Source of the DNA: a bacterium
Lineage (GTDB): Bacteria; Patescibacteriota; Minisyncoccia; UBA11713; 2-01-FULL-45-33
DNA length: 33,412 bases
Assembly (NCBI GenBank): GCA_030648495.1
Contig: JAUSHV010000037.1
Coordinates: forward strand, 1 to 33,412
Direction of reading: 5' to 3'
Of the stretch, positions 25,539-33,412 are shown piece by piece (position 1 is the stretch's first letter; each line of letters begins with the position of its first letter). The notes under the pieces are model-generated. The model did not search any database, was not told the DNA's origin, and was given only the letters and a program-made list of their open reading frames with translations. The position numbers and the translations under genes are program-made.

Positions 25539-26075
25539 ATGCATGGAAGAAAAATCGCTATTGAAAGATTTTTAGAAGTCGCTCTGCCCGAAGATATGGT
25601 TTTGCCAGATGGCGAGCTAAGATTTTTTGTAGAACAGGATATAAACGATTTAATTTTGGAGAGAAAGCCCTTTTTTTGGATTGATAAAGCAGTAAGCATA
25701 GGAACTGATTTTATGCTTACTTCGACGCTGGTTACTGCGGCACATTGCGAAGGGCATTACCCGGGCTATCCAGTCGTGCCATTGATTGAAATAGGCCGAG
25801 TAGCCGCGCAAACTGGTTTTTTTCTTGTAACCATAAATATGCCGGCAGATCAAGAGACAATCGCGGTCGGTTCAGATAAATTTTATCCCAAAATTAATGA
25901 ATTTATAGATACGCCGGCAATTCTTTTGGCAAAAGCCCAAAAAACTCATTATACAGCAGGCTTCTATTTTGTTGATATTGTGATTTATGTAGACCAGAAA
26001 ACTGTTGCTTTAGCAAAAAATGTGGTTTATGGCACTAAGCCCAAGTCAGAAATATTGGCAAAAGTTAAAGCCTAG
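25539..26075 (+). CDS. FabZ/FabA-like hotdog-fold (3-hydroxyacyl-ACP dehydratase-like) protein
   Basis: PFFWIDKAVSIG...HCEGHYPGYPVVPLIEIGRVAAQTGFF matches the FabZ GHFPGxPVMPG..ExxAQ pattern with His and Glu. SD AAAGAGG at 25524-25530. Confidence 0.75.
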   Translation: MHGRKIAIERFLEVALPEDMVLPDGELRFFVEQDINDLILERKPFFWIDKAVSIGTDFMLTSTLVTAAHCEGHYPGYPVVPLIEIGRVAAQTGFFLVTINMPADQETIAVGSDKFYPKINEFIDTPAILLAKAQKTHYTAGFYFVDIVIYVDQKTVALAKNVVYGTKPKSEILAKVKA

Positions 26076-26080
26076 GCAGA

Positions 26081-26100
26081 AAGCCCGGGCTTTTTTATTT
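26081..26100 (+). terminator. Short rho-independent terminator
   Basis: AAGCCCGGGCTT palindrome followed by TTTTATTT. Confidence 0.6.
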
Positions 26101-26126
26101 GGCTTAACTCGATTATAATTATATTT

Positions 26127-27788
26127 ATGAATTTCTTCCAGATATTAATCCTTTCGATGTCGGTTTTGAATATTGTTTTTGCTTTTATACTCTATTTGCA
26201 CAGCAAAAAATCAATCTCGGAAGGGCTTTTTGCATTTTTAACTCTAAATGTAGGCATCTGGTCTTTAGCAATTTTTTTGATTAATTATCCAAATATAGAT
26301 TTAAGTTATTTAAAGTTTGGGATACTATTGCATTATTTTGCCGGCAATTTAATATTTTTATCATTTTTTTGGTTTGTTTTATTTTACCAAAGAGAAGAGG
26401 TGGCGGTTCATCTAATTTGGCCAATTTTGCTCAGTATAGGGGATTTTACTTTGCTATTTTTTATGGTTTTTTCTAAATTTATTTTTGTGGATATTGTGAA
26501 AGCCGCCACTTTAAGCGAAAGTATGGTTTTTAATAAAGCAGGATATCTTTTTTATTCAGTGTTTTTATTCAGCTTGTTTATGGCGGCAGAACTGATTATG
26601 TGGAGGCGCTTTAAAAACTCAACAGATTTGCTCCGCAAACATTTGAAATATATTATCCTAGGAACTTCGGTTGCCGGACTTCTTGGACAGACGACCAATT
26701 TAATATTACCCGCTTTCGGTATTTTCTTTGGGTTTGCCATTGGGCCGGTACTCTCCACTATTTTCATCGGAATAATAGGATACGCGGTATTACGGCACGG
26801 ACTTTTCAATCTAAAAATAATAGCTACGGAAATTTTCACTTTGATTTTAGTTATAACAATATCGGCGCAACTGCTTACTTCTCAAAGCCAATTTGAAATT
26901 GTAAGCAGAGGTTTTGTTTTATTGGTGGCGGTGGTATTCGGCTACTTTCTTATCCGCAGCGTATATCAAGAGGTCCGTTCCAAAGAAAAGATTGAAAATC
27001 TGGCGAATAGCCTTGAGGCTGCCAATGTTGAATTAAAACGCCTTGACCAGGCAAAATCAGAATTTATTTCCATTGCTTCGCACCAATTACGTACGCCTCT
27101 CACGATAATCAAAGGCTATCTTTCGATGATTCGCGAGGGTAGTTTCGGCAAAGTTTCCACGGACATATCTTCAACCGTTAATAAAGTGTATCTCTCCAAC
27201 GAACGGCTTATAAAATTGGTCAACGATCTTCTGGATTTGTCGCGGATGGAATCTGGAAAAATGAAATATGAATTTGCTGAAACGAATCTGGAAGAGATTA
27301 TCGAGTCTACGGTTGATGAGTTCCAGTTGCCGGCAAAAGACAAAAATATAAAGATTACCTGGAAAGAAGGCGGCAATGATATGCCTAAAATCTGGGGAGA
27401 TGCCTGGAAGCTGCGGCAGGTTATTTTCAATTTGATAGATAACGCTTTGAAATACAGCCACGACGACGATATTGAAATAAAGCTCGAAAAAGAAGATGAT
27501 AGTCTTAAGCTCAGTGTCCGCGACAGCGGCATAGGAATGACCAAGGAAACTATCGGCAATATCTTTCAAAAATTTTCCCGCGGGCGCGAAAGCACTGTTG
27601 CCAAAGTAAATGCGGTCGGAGTCGGGCTCGGGCTTTACATCGCCAAACGCATTGTTGATGACCATGGCGGGAAAATCTGGGTTGAGTCGCCTGGGGAGGG
27701 CAAAGGAAGTGTGTTTTATGTCAGACTTCCACTTGTCAGTGCTGTAAAAAGAAACAGTCAAATGAACGAATTTATAGAAAAAATATGA
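26127..27788 (+). CDS. Sensor histidine kinase with N-terminal 7TM-type membrane region
   Basis: H-box SIASHQLRTPLTIIKGYLSMI; N-box QVIFNLIDNALKYS; G1/G2 DSGIGMTKE, GVGLGLYIAKRIVDDHGG. Confidence 0.93.
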   Translation: MNFFQILILSMSVLNIVFAFILYLHSKKSISEGLFAFLTLNVGIWSLAIFLINYPNIDLSYLKFGILLHYFAGNLIFLSFFWFVLFYQREEVAVHLIWPILLSIGDFTLLFFMVFSKFIFVDIVKAATLSESMVFNKAGYLFYSVFLFSLFMAAELIMWRRFKNSTDLLRKHLKYIILGTSVAGLLGQTTNLILPAFGIFFGFAIGPVLSTIFIGIIGYAVLRHGLFNLKIIATEIFTLILVITISAQLLTSQSQFEIVSRGFVLLVAVVFGYFLIRSVYQEVRSKEKIENLANSLEAANVELKRLDQAKSEFISIASHQLRTPLTIIKGYLSMIREGSFGKVSTDISSTVNKVYLSNERLIKLVNDLLDLSRMESGKMKYEFAETNLEEIIESTVDEFQLPAKDKNIKITWKEGGNDMPKIWGDAWKLRQVIFNLIDNALKYSHDDDIEIKLEKEDDSLKLSVRDSGIGMTKETIGNIFQKFSRGRESTVAKVNAVGVGLGLYIAKRIVDDHGGKIWVESPGEGKGSVFYVRLPLVSAVKRNSQMNEFIEKI

Positions 27789-29194
27789 TGAGAAAATTAA
27801 ATCTTAGCCAGGTTTCTCAATATCTCGATAAAGAAGTCGAGCTTTTTGGTTGGATAGATGTGAGGCGCGACCACGGTAAGCTGATATTTTTGGATTTAAG
27901 AGATCGCTCGGGAAAAGTTCAATTGGTTGTTGCTCCGTCCGACAAAGAAACTCATGCTATAGCCTCGGGTCTCCGTCCAGAATGGGTCATAAAAATAACT
28001 GGCATTGTTGCAAGTCGTCCGGAAGGAATGGTCAACCTAAAAGAAGGGATGAGCGGGAAAATAGAAGTTAAGGTGTCAAAAATAGAAGTGTTGTCCGAAG
28101 CAAAAACGCCTCCGTTTGCGCTAGATTCCGACGGGCGCGAAATTGACGAGGAAATAAGATTGAAATATCGTTATCTTGATTTAAGAAGAGCGCGCTTGCA
28201 AAAAAACTTGATTTTGCGGAGCGAATTTTTAAAACATATCCGCGACTTTTTATACAATAAAGATTTTTTGGAAATAGAGACACCGATGCTTACAAAATCT
28301 ACTCCCGAAGGCTCGCGCGATTTCGTTGTGCCTTCAAGATTGCATTCCGGAAAATTTTATGCTTTGCCGCAGAGTCCACAGCAATATAAACAGCTTTTGA
28401 TGGTTGCCGGGTTTGAAAGATATTTTCAGATAGCCCGAGCCATGCGGGACGAAGATACCAGAGCCGACAGGGGATTGGAGCACACTCAAATTGATCTCGA
28501 GATGAGTTTTGTTGAGCAGAAGGATGTGATGAGCTTGGTTGAGGAGATGGTAATTTTTGCTTCTGAAAAAATCGGACAAAAAATAATGCAAAAACCATTC
28601 CCGATTTTCACTTATGACGAAGCCATGGAAAAATTTAAAGCGGATAAATTTGATTTGCGCGCGGACAAAGATTCTAAAGAGCTTGCTTTTGCCTGGGTGG
28701 TGGATTTTCCGGTTTTTTCCGCCGAAGGCGGATCCGCCTCTGGCGGAGAAAAAGCCTTAACCTATTCGCATAATCCCTTTACAGCACCTAAGGCAGACCA
28801 TGTTGAGAATTTGTTGCTGGGGAAAAATTTGGAGCTATTAACATCGTTGCAGTATGATCTTGTTTGTAATGGCCACGAAGTCGGTGGCGGTGGGATACGC
28901 ATAAATAAACCGGAGGTTTTGGAAAAAGTTTTTGAAATCCTAGGGCATTCTAAAGAAGAGATTAGAGAAAAGTTTGGGCATATGCTGGATGCTTTTGAAT
29001 ACGGAGCTCCGCCCCACGGTGGCATTGCCTTGGGGCTAGATCGTCTCATTATGATGTTCCAAGGTGAAGAAGCTCTCCGCGAAGTGGTCGCTTTCCCGCT
29101 CACAGGCGACGGCCGAGACCCAATGATGGACTCTCCCTCTACCCTAACAAAAAAACAGCTCGAAGAGCTTCATATTAAGGTGGAGGAAAAATAA
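27785..29194 (+). CDS. aspS: Aspartyl-tRNA synthetase (class II), lacking the GAD insertion
   Basis: LFGWIDVRRDHGKLIFLDLRDRSG; FLEIETPMLTKSTPEGSRDFVVPSR; YALPQSPQQYKQLLMVAGFERYFQIARAMRDEDTRADR; GIALGLDRLIMM. ATGA overlap with the kinase. Confidence 0.95.
   Translation: MMRKLNLSQVSQYLDKEVELFGWIDVRRDHGKLIFLDLRDRSGKVQLVVAPSDKETHAIASGLRPEWVIKITGIVASRPEGMVNLKEGMSGKIEVKVSKIEVLSEAKTPPFALDSDGREIDEEIRLKYRYLDLRRARLQKNLILRSEFLKHIRDFLYNKDFLEIETPMLTKSTPEGSRDFVVPSRLHSGKFYALPQSPQQYKQLLMVAGFERYFQIARAMRDEDTRADRGLEHTQIDLEMSFVEQKDVMSLVEEMVIFASEKIGQKIMQKPFPIFTYDEAMEKFKADKFDLRADKDSKELAFAWVVDFPVFSAEGGSASGGEKALTYSHNPFTAPKADHVENLLLGKNLELLTSLQYDLVCNGHEVGGGGIRINKPEVLEKVFEILGHSKEEIREKFGHMLDAFEYGAPPHGGIALGLDRLIMMFQGEEALREVVAFPLTGDGRDPMMDSPSTLTKKQLEELHIKVEEK
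28718..28747. repeat. Tandem palindromic element inside aspS
   Basis: TCCGCC-GAA-GGCGGA-TCCGCC-TCT-GGCGGA, in frame, encoding S-A-E-G-G-S-A-S-G-G-E. Confidence 0.8.
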
Positions 29195-29221
29195 AAAAAC
29201 GCAGCGAAAACTGCGTTTTTT
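29194..29221. terminator. Bidirectional terminator between aspS and the convergent metalloprotease gene
   Basis: AAAAAACGCAG-CGAAAA-CTGCGTTTTTT. Confidence 0.88.
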
Positions 29222-29732
29222 AAATTTGTGCCGTGGCGGATTTAAATATTTTGGGATGTTTTTTGACCATCTTCTGAAGGAAATCCGCGCGGTCATCTAA
29301 TTGAGCTTTCCAAATGCGTCTTCTCCACCAGTGCATTAATTTGGTTACCTTTTGCAATAGCGACACTCCATGCACTGGGTCTATGAACTGGGCCGAGAAT
29401 GCATCGCAAAGATATTCATTGTCGGTCTCAAGCTCTTTATGAGCTATCTCGTGCATCAGACAAAAACTTATCTCTCCGTCAGAAAGTACTTTTGCCAACC
29501 TACTGCTCAGAAATATATTGGTGCTTTTCCGGTATGAATAAACTATTGAATCGTCTCGCCAATGGTACCTCAGTTTTATTGTGAGTTTCTTATGCCCGGT
29601 CAAAAAGCATAATTCGTCCAAAATAGCCTGTATATTCATGAGTAATTCCTTATTGAAAGATTTAAAAGAGAGCATTTCTACGCAAAACCGAAGTGCCAAG
29701 ATCGCGGCTAAGCAAAGCAAAGATTTTCGCAT
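29220..29732 (-). CDS. Putative zinc metallopeptidase (HExxH, gluzincin-like)
   Basis: ISFCLMHEIAHKELETDNEYLCDAFSAQF; N-terminal hydrophobic segment; SD AGGAG upstream of ATG. Confidence 0.7.
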   Translation of the reverse strand: MRKSLLCLAAILALRFCVEMLSFKSFNKELLMNIQAILDELCFLTGHKKLTIKLRYHWRDDSIVYSYRKSTNIFLSSRLAKVLSDGEISFCLMHEIAHKELETDNEYLCDAFSAQFIDPVHGVSLLQKVTKLMHWWRRRIWKAQLDDRADFLQKMVKKHPKIFKSATAQI

Positions 29733-29764
29733 TTTTTACACTCCTAAATTTTCAAACTAATTTA

Positions 29765-29793
29765 AGTATAGCTTACTGGGTTATCTTTGTCAA
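29765..29793 (-). promoter_or_regulatory. Consensus promoter for the metallopeptidase gene
   Basis: Minus strand TTGACA-N17-TATACT. Confidence 0.8.
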
Positions 29794-29832
29794 GTTCTTT
29801 TGAGTGAGGCTTTGGAGTAGAATGGACAAATC

Positions 29833-30534
29833 GTGTATCAATTTAACTTAGATAAATTTTCGGGGCCGTTGGATTTGCTGCTTAACTTGGTGGAGGAAGA
29901 GAAGCTTTCCATCAACGAAATTTCGCTGTCTCGCGTGGCGGAAGAATATATTGCATATTTAAAATCTCTTGAAGAAATGCCCAAAGAAGAGCTCGCGGCG
30001 TTTTTGGTTATAGCTTCGACATTGATGCTTATCAAGTCGCGCTCGCTTATTCCAAATTTGAAACTCTCCGAGGAGGAAGAGGTGGATATCAAAGATCTCG
30101 AACGGCGCCTCAAAACTTATAAATTTTTTAAAGAGCTGGCAGAATCGCTCAAAGCCTTAAATAAAGGGGGAAGGCATTTATTTGGCCGCGAAGCGTATGT
30201 CGGCATGCAAGCGGTATTTTTCCCGCCGCAGGACCTTACCAAAGAAATCCTTTCAAAAATAGTCGAAGAGCTTCTGACGGCTATTCCACAAAAGGAATCT
30301 TTGCCGGAAGACACCCTAAAAAAAGCTGTTTCCTTGGACGAGAAAATGAGCGAGCTTAGAGACCGCCTCGAAAGCATGGTTGCGGTAAATTTTGAAGAGA
30401 TGCGAAAAGATGGAAAAGAAAAAGTTGAAGTTATCGTAAGCTTCCTTGCGCTCTTGGAACTTGTGCGCCAAGGGTTCGCTATATTTGAACAAAAAGGAAT
30501 ATTTGCTAACATTGAAATGAAAAAAAATGGATAG
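29833..30534 (+). CDS. scpA: Segregation and condensation protein A
   Basis: YQFNLDKFSGPLDLLLNLVEEEKLSINEISLSRVAEEYIAYL; GTG start. Confidence 0.93.
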   Translation: MYQFNLDKFSGPLDLLLNLVEEEKLSINEISLSRVAEEYIAYLKSLEEMPKEELAAFLVIASTLMLIKSRSLIPNLKLSEEEEVDIKDLERRLKTYKFFKELAESLKALNKGGRHLFGREAYVGMQAVFFPPQDLTKEILSKIVEELLTAIPQKESLPEDTLKKAVSLDEKMSELRDRLESMVAVNFEEMRKDGKEKVEVIVSFLALLELVRQGFAIFEQKGIFANIEMKKNG

Positions 30535-31285
30535 TATGGAAAATAATCAAAAAACAGAAAGTCCGGAAGCAAAAATTTTTAATGACCAACAAAGCGAAGT
30601 ACTTCAGGAACGCACTAAAGAACTTATTGAAGAAATCGTTTACGTAAAACCGCAGATGCTTATTTTTATGGACCGCGGAGCCAGACCAATTTCATGGATG
30701 TTGCGCGAGGCGTGGGACCAATACGCCGCTCCAAAGCAGGAAATGCCACAGATTAGATTTGTTAACATTGGCCGTGAAAAAGGAGAATATATAAATTTCC
30801 GAGCATTGCCTTACAGAGAAGATTATGACTCTGAAAAACTTTATCAAGAAGAAGTTAAAAAATTCTGGTCTAAATTCGATACTGAAGAATCAAAAAAATA
30901 TATTGATAAATTAAAAAAAGATATCAAGCCCGTTACTAAAAAAAACGCCTTTGATGAAGGTGGAGGCATTATGCTTGTGGATGATTATTCCGTAAGCGGT
31001 TTTTCTCTTGAATTGGCTAGGAATTTTTTTGAAAAGAATTTCCCAAATCTCCCAAAAAGCTACCAGCTGTTTTTAAAAAAACAGGACGAAAAAGTATTTT
31101 CAAAAGAAAACTGGCTTGGAACGCATTTACCTTGGAATACCGATAAGTCATATACGCTTTTAAGCGAAGACGAAGACCCGGAAAAATTTCTTGCAACTCC
31201 CGAGAAAGATAAGGCATTGAGAGAAAAAGGGCTTGCTTTAAGGCGCGAAATAGAGCATATATTTAATAAGGCATGGATGAATTAA
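30527..31285 (+). CDS. Phosphoribosyltransferase-fold protein
   Basis: PRPP-loop-like IMLVDDYSVSGFSLELA and LIFMDRGARPISWMLREAW; lies between scpA and scpB with overlaps on both sides. Confidence 0.7.
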   Translation: MDSMENNQKTESPEAKIFNDQQSEVLQERTKELIEEIVYVKPQMLIFMDRGARPISWMLREAWDQYAAPKQEMPQIRFVNIGREKGEYINFRALPYREDYDSEKLYQEEVKKFWSKFDTEESKKYIDKLKKDIKPVTKKNAFDEGGGIMLVDDYSVSGFSLELARNFFEKNFPNLPKSYQLFLKKQDEKVFSKENWLGTHLPWNTDKSYTLLSEDEDPEKFLATPEKDKALREKGLALRREIEHIFNKAWMN

Positions 31286-31824
31286 GCAAAAAAATAGAGG
31301 CGCTTTTGTTTGTGGCTGGGGAGGGGATGACCGTTTCGCGGCTTGCTTCGGCGTTGAAAAAAAACGACGAAGAAATAAAAAAAGCTCTTTCTGAACTAGA
31401 ATCCCATTTGACGGAATCACATTCTTTATCGGTTTTGAAAGACGGAGACCATGTCGCGCTTGTTACCGGGAACGCCGTTTCCAAAGTCGTGGAAGATTTT
31501 GCGAAAGAGGAATTTTCCGAAGAGTTAACCCGCGCGGGGCTCGAAACCTTGGCCATAGTCGCTTACAAAGGCCCAATCAAACGCTCGGAGATAGATTATA
31601 TCCGCGGGGTAAACTCGTCTTTTATGGTAAGAAATTTGCTTATGCGCGGACTAATGGAGCGCGTTCGCGATCCGAAAGATGCCCGTGCGTATGTTTATAG
31701 AATATCTTCGGATTTTCTTAAATTTTTGGGAATTTCTTCGCGCGCCCAGCTTCCCGAATATGGGGACTATGCGCAAAAGCTCGAAGAATTTTTGAAGGAA
31801 GGTACGGAAAATGAACAAAAATAA
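31273..31824 (+). CDS. scpB: Segregation and condensation protein B
   Basis: LSKKIEALLFVAGEGMTVSRLASALK; GLETLAIVAYKGPIKRSEIDYIRGVNSSFMVRNLLMRGLMERV. Confidence 0.93.
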   Translation: MDELSKKIEALLFVAGEGMTVSRLASALKKNDEEIKKALSELESHLTESHSLSVLKDGDHVALVTGNAVSKVVEDFAKEEFSEELTRAGLETLAIVAYKGPIKRSEIDYIRGVNSSFMVRNLLMRGLMERVRDPKDARAYVYRISSDFLKFLGISSRAQLPEYGDYAQKLEEFLKEGTENEQK

Positions 31825-32704
31825 TTTTTTAGCTATCACAGTTGCCGCTCTTTTTGCTATTTTATTGTTTACCCCGAGCAACAGTGAACAATTTAATAAA
31901 CAATTGCCAGCGTTCCCCAGCCCGGCCACAATTGAAATTTTGTCCCTTCCCGATATTGAAGCCCAAAGCGCGCTTGCCTATGACTTTTCATCGGAAAAAA
32001 TAATTTTTGAAAAAAATAAAGAAGATGTCCGTCCGCTCGCAAGCCTCACAAAAGTGGTAAGCATGCTCACTATCTTAAAAGAACTTAATACGGAAGAAGA
32101 AGTAGAAATCTCGAAACGAGCAATATTAACGGAGGGGCCAAGCGGGCTTTTAGTCGGAGAACATTTTAGAGTACGGGATCTTTTAGCTTTTGTGATGGTT
32201 GAATCGTCCAACGATGCGGTTGAGGCATTGGTGGAACATCTTGCTAAAAAGAACGGCGTGGCCGCAGAAGCGGCCGATGCCTGGTTTTTGAATTTAATGC
32301 GCGATGAAGCCCAATCATTAGGAGCCGGTACAATGATGTTTTACAATCCGACGGGATTGGATATAGGTTTAGAAGCAGGTGCGTATGGCTCGACGGAAGA
32401 TTTAATAAATATTATCAAATCTTCGCTCGGTTCAGAGCTTTGGCAATTCGGAAGCGTAACAGAAGTTGCGTCGCAGGGAGGCAAAATACATAAATTAAAA
32501 CCGACAAATCTTTTGCAAGGCGACCTCAATTTGCTCATCGGAGCAAAAACCGGCTCTACAGATCTGGCAGGCGGGAATCTTCTAGTCATTGTCCAATACC
32601 CGCTGGGGCACCCAATCGGCATTGTTGTTTTGGGCTCGACGGACGATGGTCGCTTTTCTGATGTCAAAGCGATTTTTGAGTGGGTTAAGAATAACCCCCT
32701 TTAA
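31811..32704 (+). CDS. D-alanyl-D-alanine carboxypeptidase (S11 family, DacA-like)
   Basis: SxxK in RPLASLTKVVSM, SxN in VESSNDAVEAL, KTG in LIGAKTGST. Confidence 0.9.
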   Translation: MNKNNFLAITVAALFAILLFTPSNSEQFNKQLPAFPSPATIEILSLPDIEAQSALAYDFSSEKIIFEKNKEDVRPLASLTKVVSMLTILKELNTEEEVEISKRAILTEGPSGLLVGEHFRVRDLLAFVMVESSNDAVEALVEHLAKKNGVAAEAADAWFLNLMRDEAQSLGAGTMMFYNPTGLDIGLEAGAYGSTEDLINIIKSSLGSELWQFGSVTEVASQGGKIHKLKPTNLLQGDLNLLIGAKTGSTDLAGGNLLVIVQYPLGHPIGIVVLGSTDDGRFSDVKAIFEWVKNNPL

Positions 32705-32770
32705 TCCCCCTTATTTTAAGGGGGACACAAATTAGTGCCCCTCTTAAGGTAAGAGGGGTTTAGGGGAGTT
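32693..32770. repeat. MITE-like palindromic element with imperfect terminal inverted repeats
   Basis: AACCCCCTTTAATCCCCCTTA ... TAAGAGGGGTTTAGGGGAGTT (21-bp imperfect TIRs) with two internal hairpins; left end overlaps the dac stop codon. Confidence 0.6.
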
Positions 32771-32812
32771 ATGAAATGCAAAAACCCTATGAAAATAAGG
32801 AGATTTTACCCA

Positions 32813-32841
32813 TTGACTTGCCATTAAAATAGTGCTATAAT
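32813..32841 (+). promoter_or_regulatory. Strong sigma70-type promoter
   Basis: TTGACT-N17-TATAAT with extended -10 (TGC-TATAAT). Confidence 0.85.
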
Positions 32842-32906
32842 TGGGCTAGAGTTCTCATTATTAACGGTTTTCTAAATTCGAAGCCGAAAGGTGGAAAGGA
32901 TCGCAA

Positions 32907-33188
32907 ATGGATTTTCAAGGAATGGTTGTCTTTGGATTGTCATTGGTAATGATATTCTATGCTGTACCAAAACAGATCCTGAAAAATTATCGCGAAGGAA
33001 AATGTAGCTTTGAATTGGCTATCATTCTCTTGCCCCTTGCAATTTATATGGCAAGAGCGATTTTTGCTTTCAACAAAGGGTTTGTCGGTGCTTGGTTCTT
33101 GTATGTGCCAGATGCCGTTGGAGCCCTTGTTATGATGGGGTTACTGTTGCAATATCTCGGCTACTTTATCGGAGGGGAGCGAAAATAG
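32907..33188 (+). CDS. Small PQ-loop/SemiSWEET-like membrane protein
   Basis: 93 aa, about three TM; MIFYAVPKQILKNYREGKCSFELA resembles the PQ-loop motif; SD-like AAAGGA upstream. Confidence 0.5.
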   Translation: MDFQGMVVFGLSLVMIFYAVPKQILKNYREGKCSFELAIILLPLAIYMARAIFAFNKGFVGAWFLYVPDAVGALVMMGLLLQYLGYFIGGERK

Positions 33189-33280
33189 CTCCCCATCCCT
33201 CAGAGTTTTTAAATCAAGTTTGAAAATTCTGATAGATATTGTTTGAAAATAAAAGTAGAGTCCCTAATCAAGGAGGAATT

Positions 33281-33355
33281 ATGTCGGAAAAGAGAATGTT
33301 GGTTTTGTGCGCGGTCGCTATTGTAGTTATTGCCGTGGCGTTTACGATTTTATAA
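33281..33355 (+). CDS. 24-aa single-TM membrane microprotein
   Basis: ATG TCG GAA AAG AGA ATG TTG ... ATT TTA TAA = MSEKRMLVLCAVAIVVIAVAFTIL; perfect SD AAGGAGG at 33270-33276, ideal spacing. Below the ORF track size cutoff. Confidence 0.65.
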   Translation: MSEKRMLVLCAVAIVVIAVAFTIL

Positions 33356-33412
33356 ACCTACACATTTGCCAAATGACATTAACTATATCGCGCGGTTACT
33401 AAACTAACCTCG

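Noticed and set aside
1-33412. CRISPR array, rRNA, transposase or prophage genes
   Set aside because: No regularly spaced repeats, rRNA-like sequence or corresponding protein motifs were seen on either strand.

Overview
This 33.4 kb window has the gene content and style of a Candidate Phyla Radiation / Parcubacteria-like bacterial chromosome: compact, many ATGA-type overlaps, short versions of housekeeping genes. That taxonomic assignment is inference from gene style; no marker was searched. Main content: 5'-truncated GT39-type glycosyltransferase (minus strand, runs off the left edge, absent from the ORF track); AAA+ ATPase; VirD4/TraG-like membrane ATPase; GtrA; a short DnaX without the zinc-module segment; DUF2298 'YYY' membrane protein; HTH + LAGLIDADG-like protein running into tRNA-Gln(TTG); methyltransferase; cytochrome-b5-domain protein and DoxX; Gmad2 protein; HI0933-type flavoprotein; lexA operon with an exact SOS-type operator; SurA-N protein; RnfD/NqrB-FNR fusion; DedA; GT4 and GT2 glycosyltransferases; PAP2-like protein; a GIY-YIG protein running into tRNA-Lys(TTT); amidinotransferase; FabZ-like hotdog protein; histidine kinase; aspS without the GAD region; scpA-PRTase-scpB-dac operon; PQ-loop-like small membrane protein; and a 24-aa membrane microprotein missed by the ORF track. 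The most interesting signals are: (1) two unrelated nuclease-type ORFs whose 3' ends, including the stop codon, lie inside the 5' end of a tRNA gene on the same strand, one of them bracketed by a tRNA-Lys 5' fragment with a perfect 16-bp palindrome in its D-loop; (2) palindromic GC-rich elements, one forming a tandem hairpin in frame in aspS; (3) a structured GC-rich intergenic element containing tRNA-Lys acceptor sequences; (4) a LexA operator that exactly fills the spacer of a leaderless promoter; (5) many -10 hexamers 6-8 nt from start codons, implying widespread leaderless transcription. No CRISPR array, rRNA or transposase was seen.
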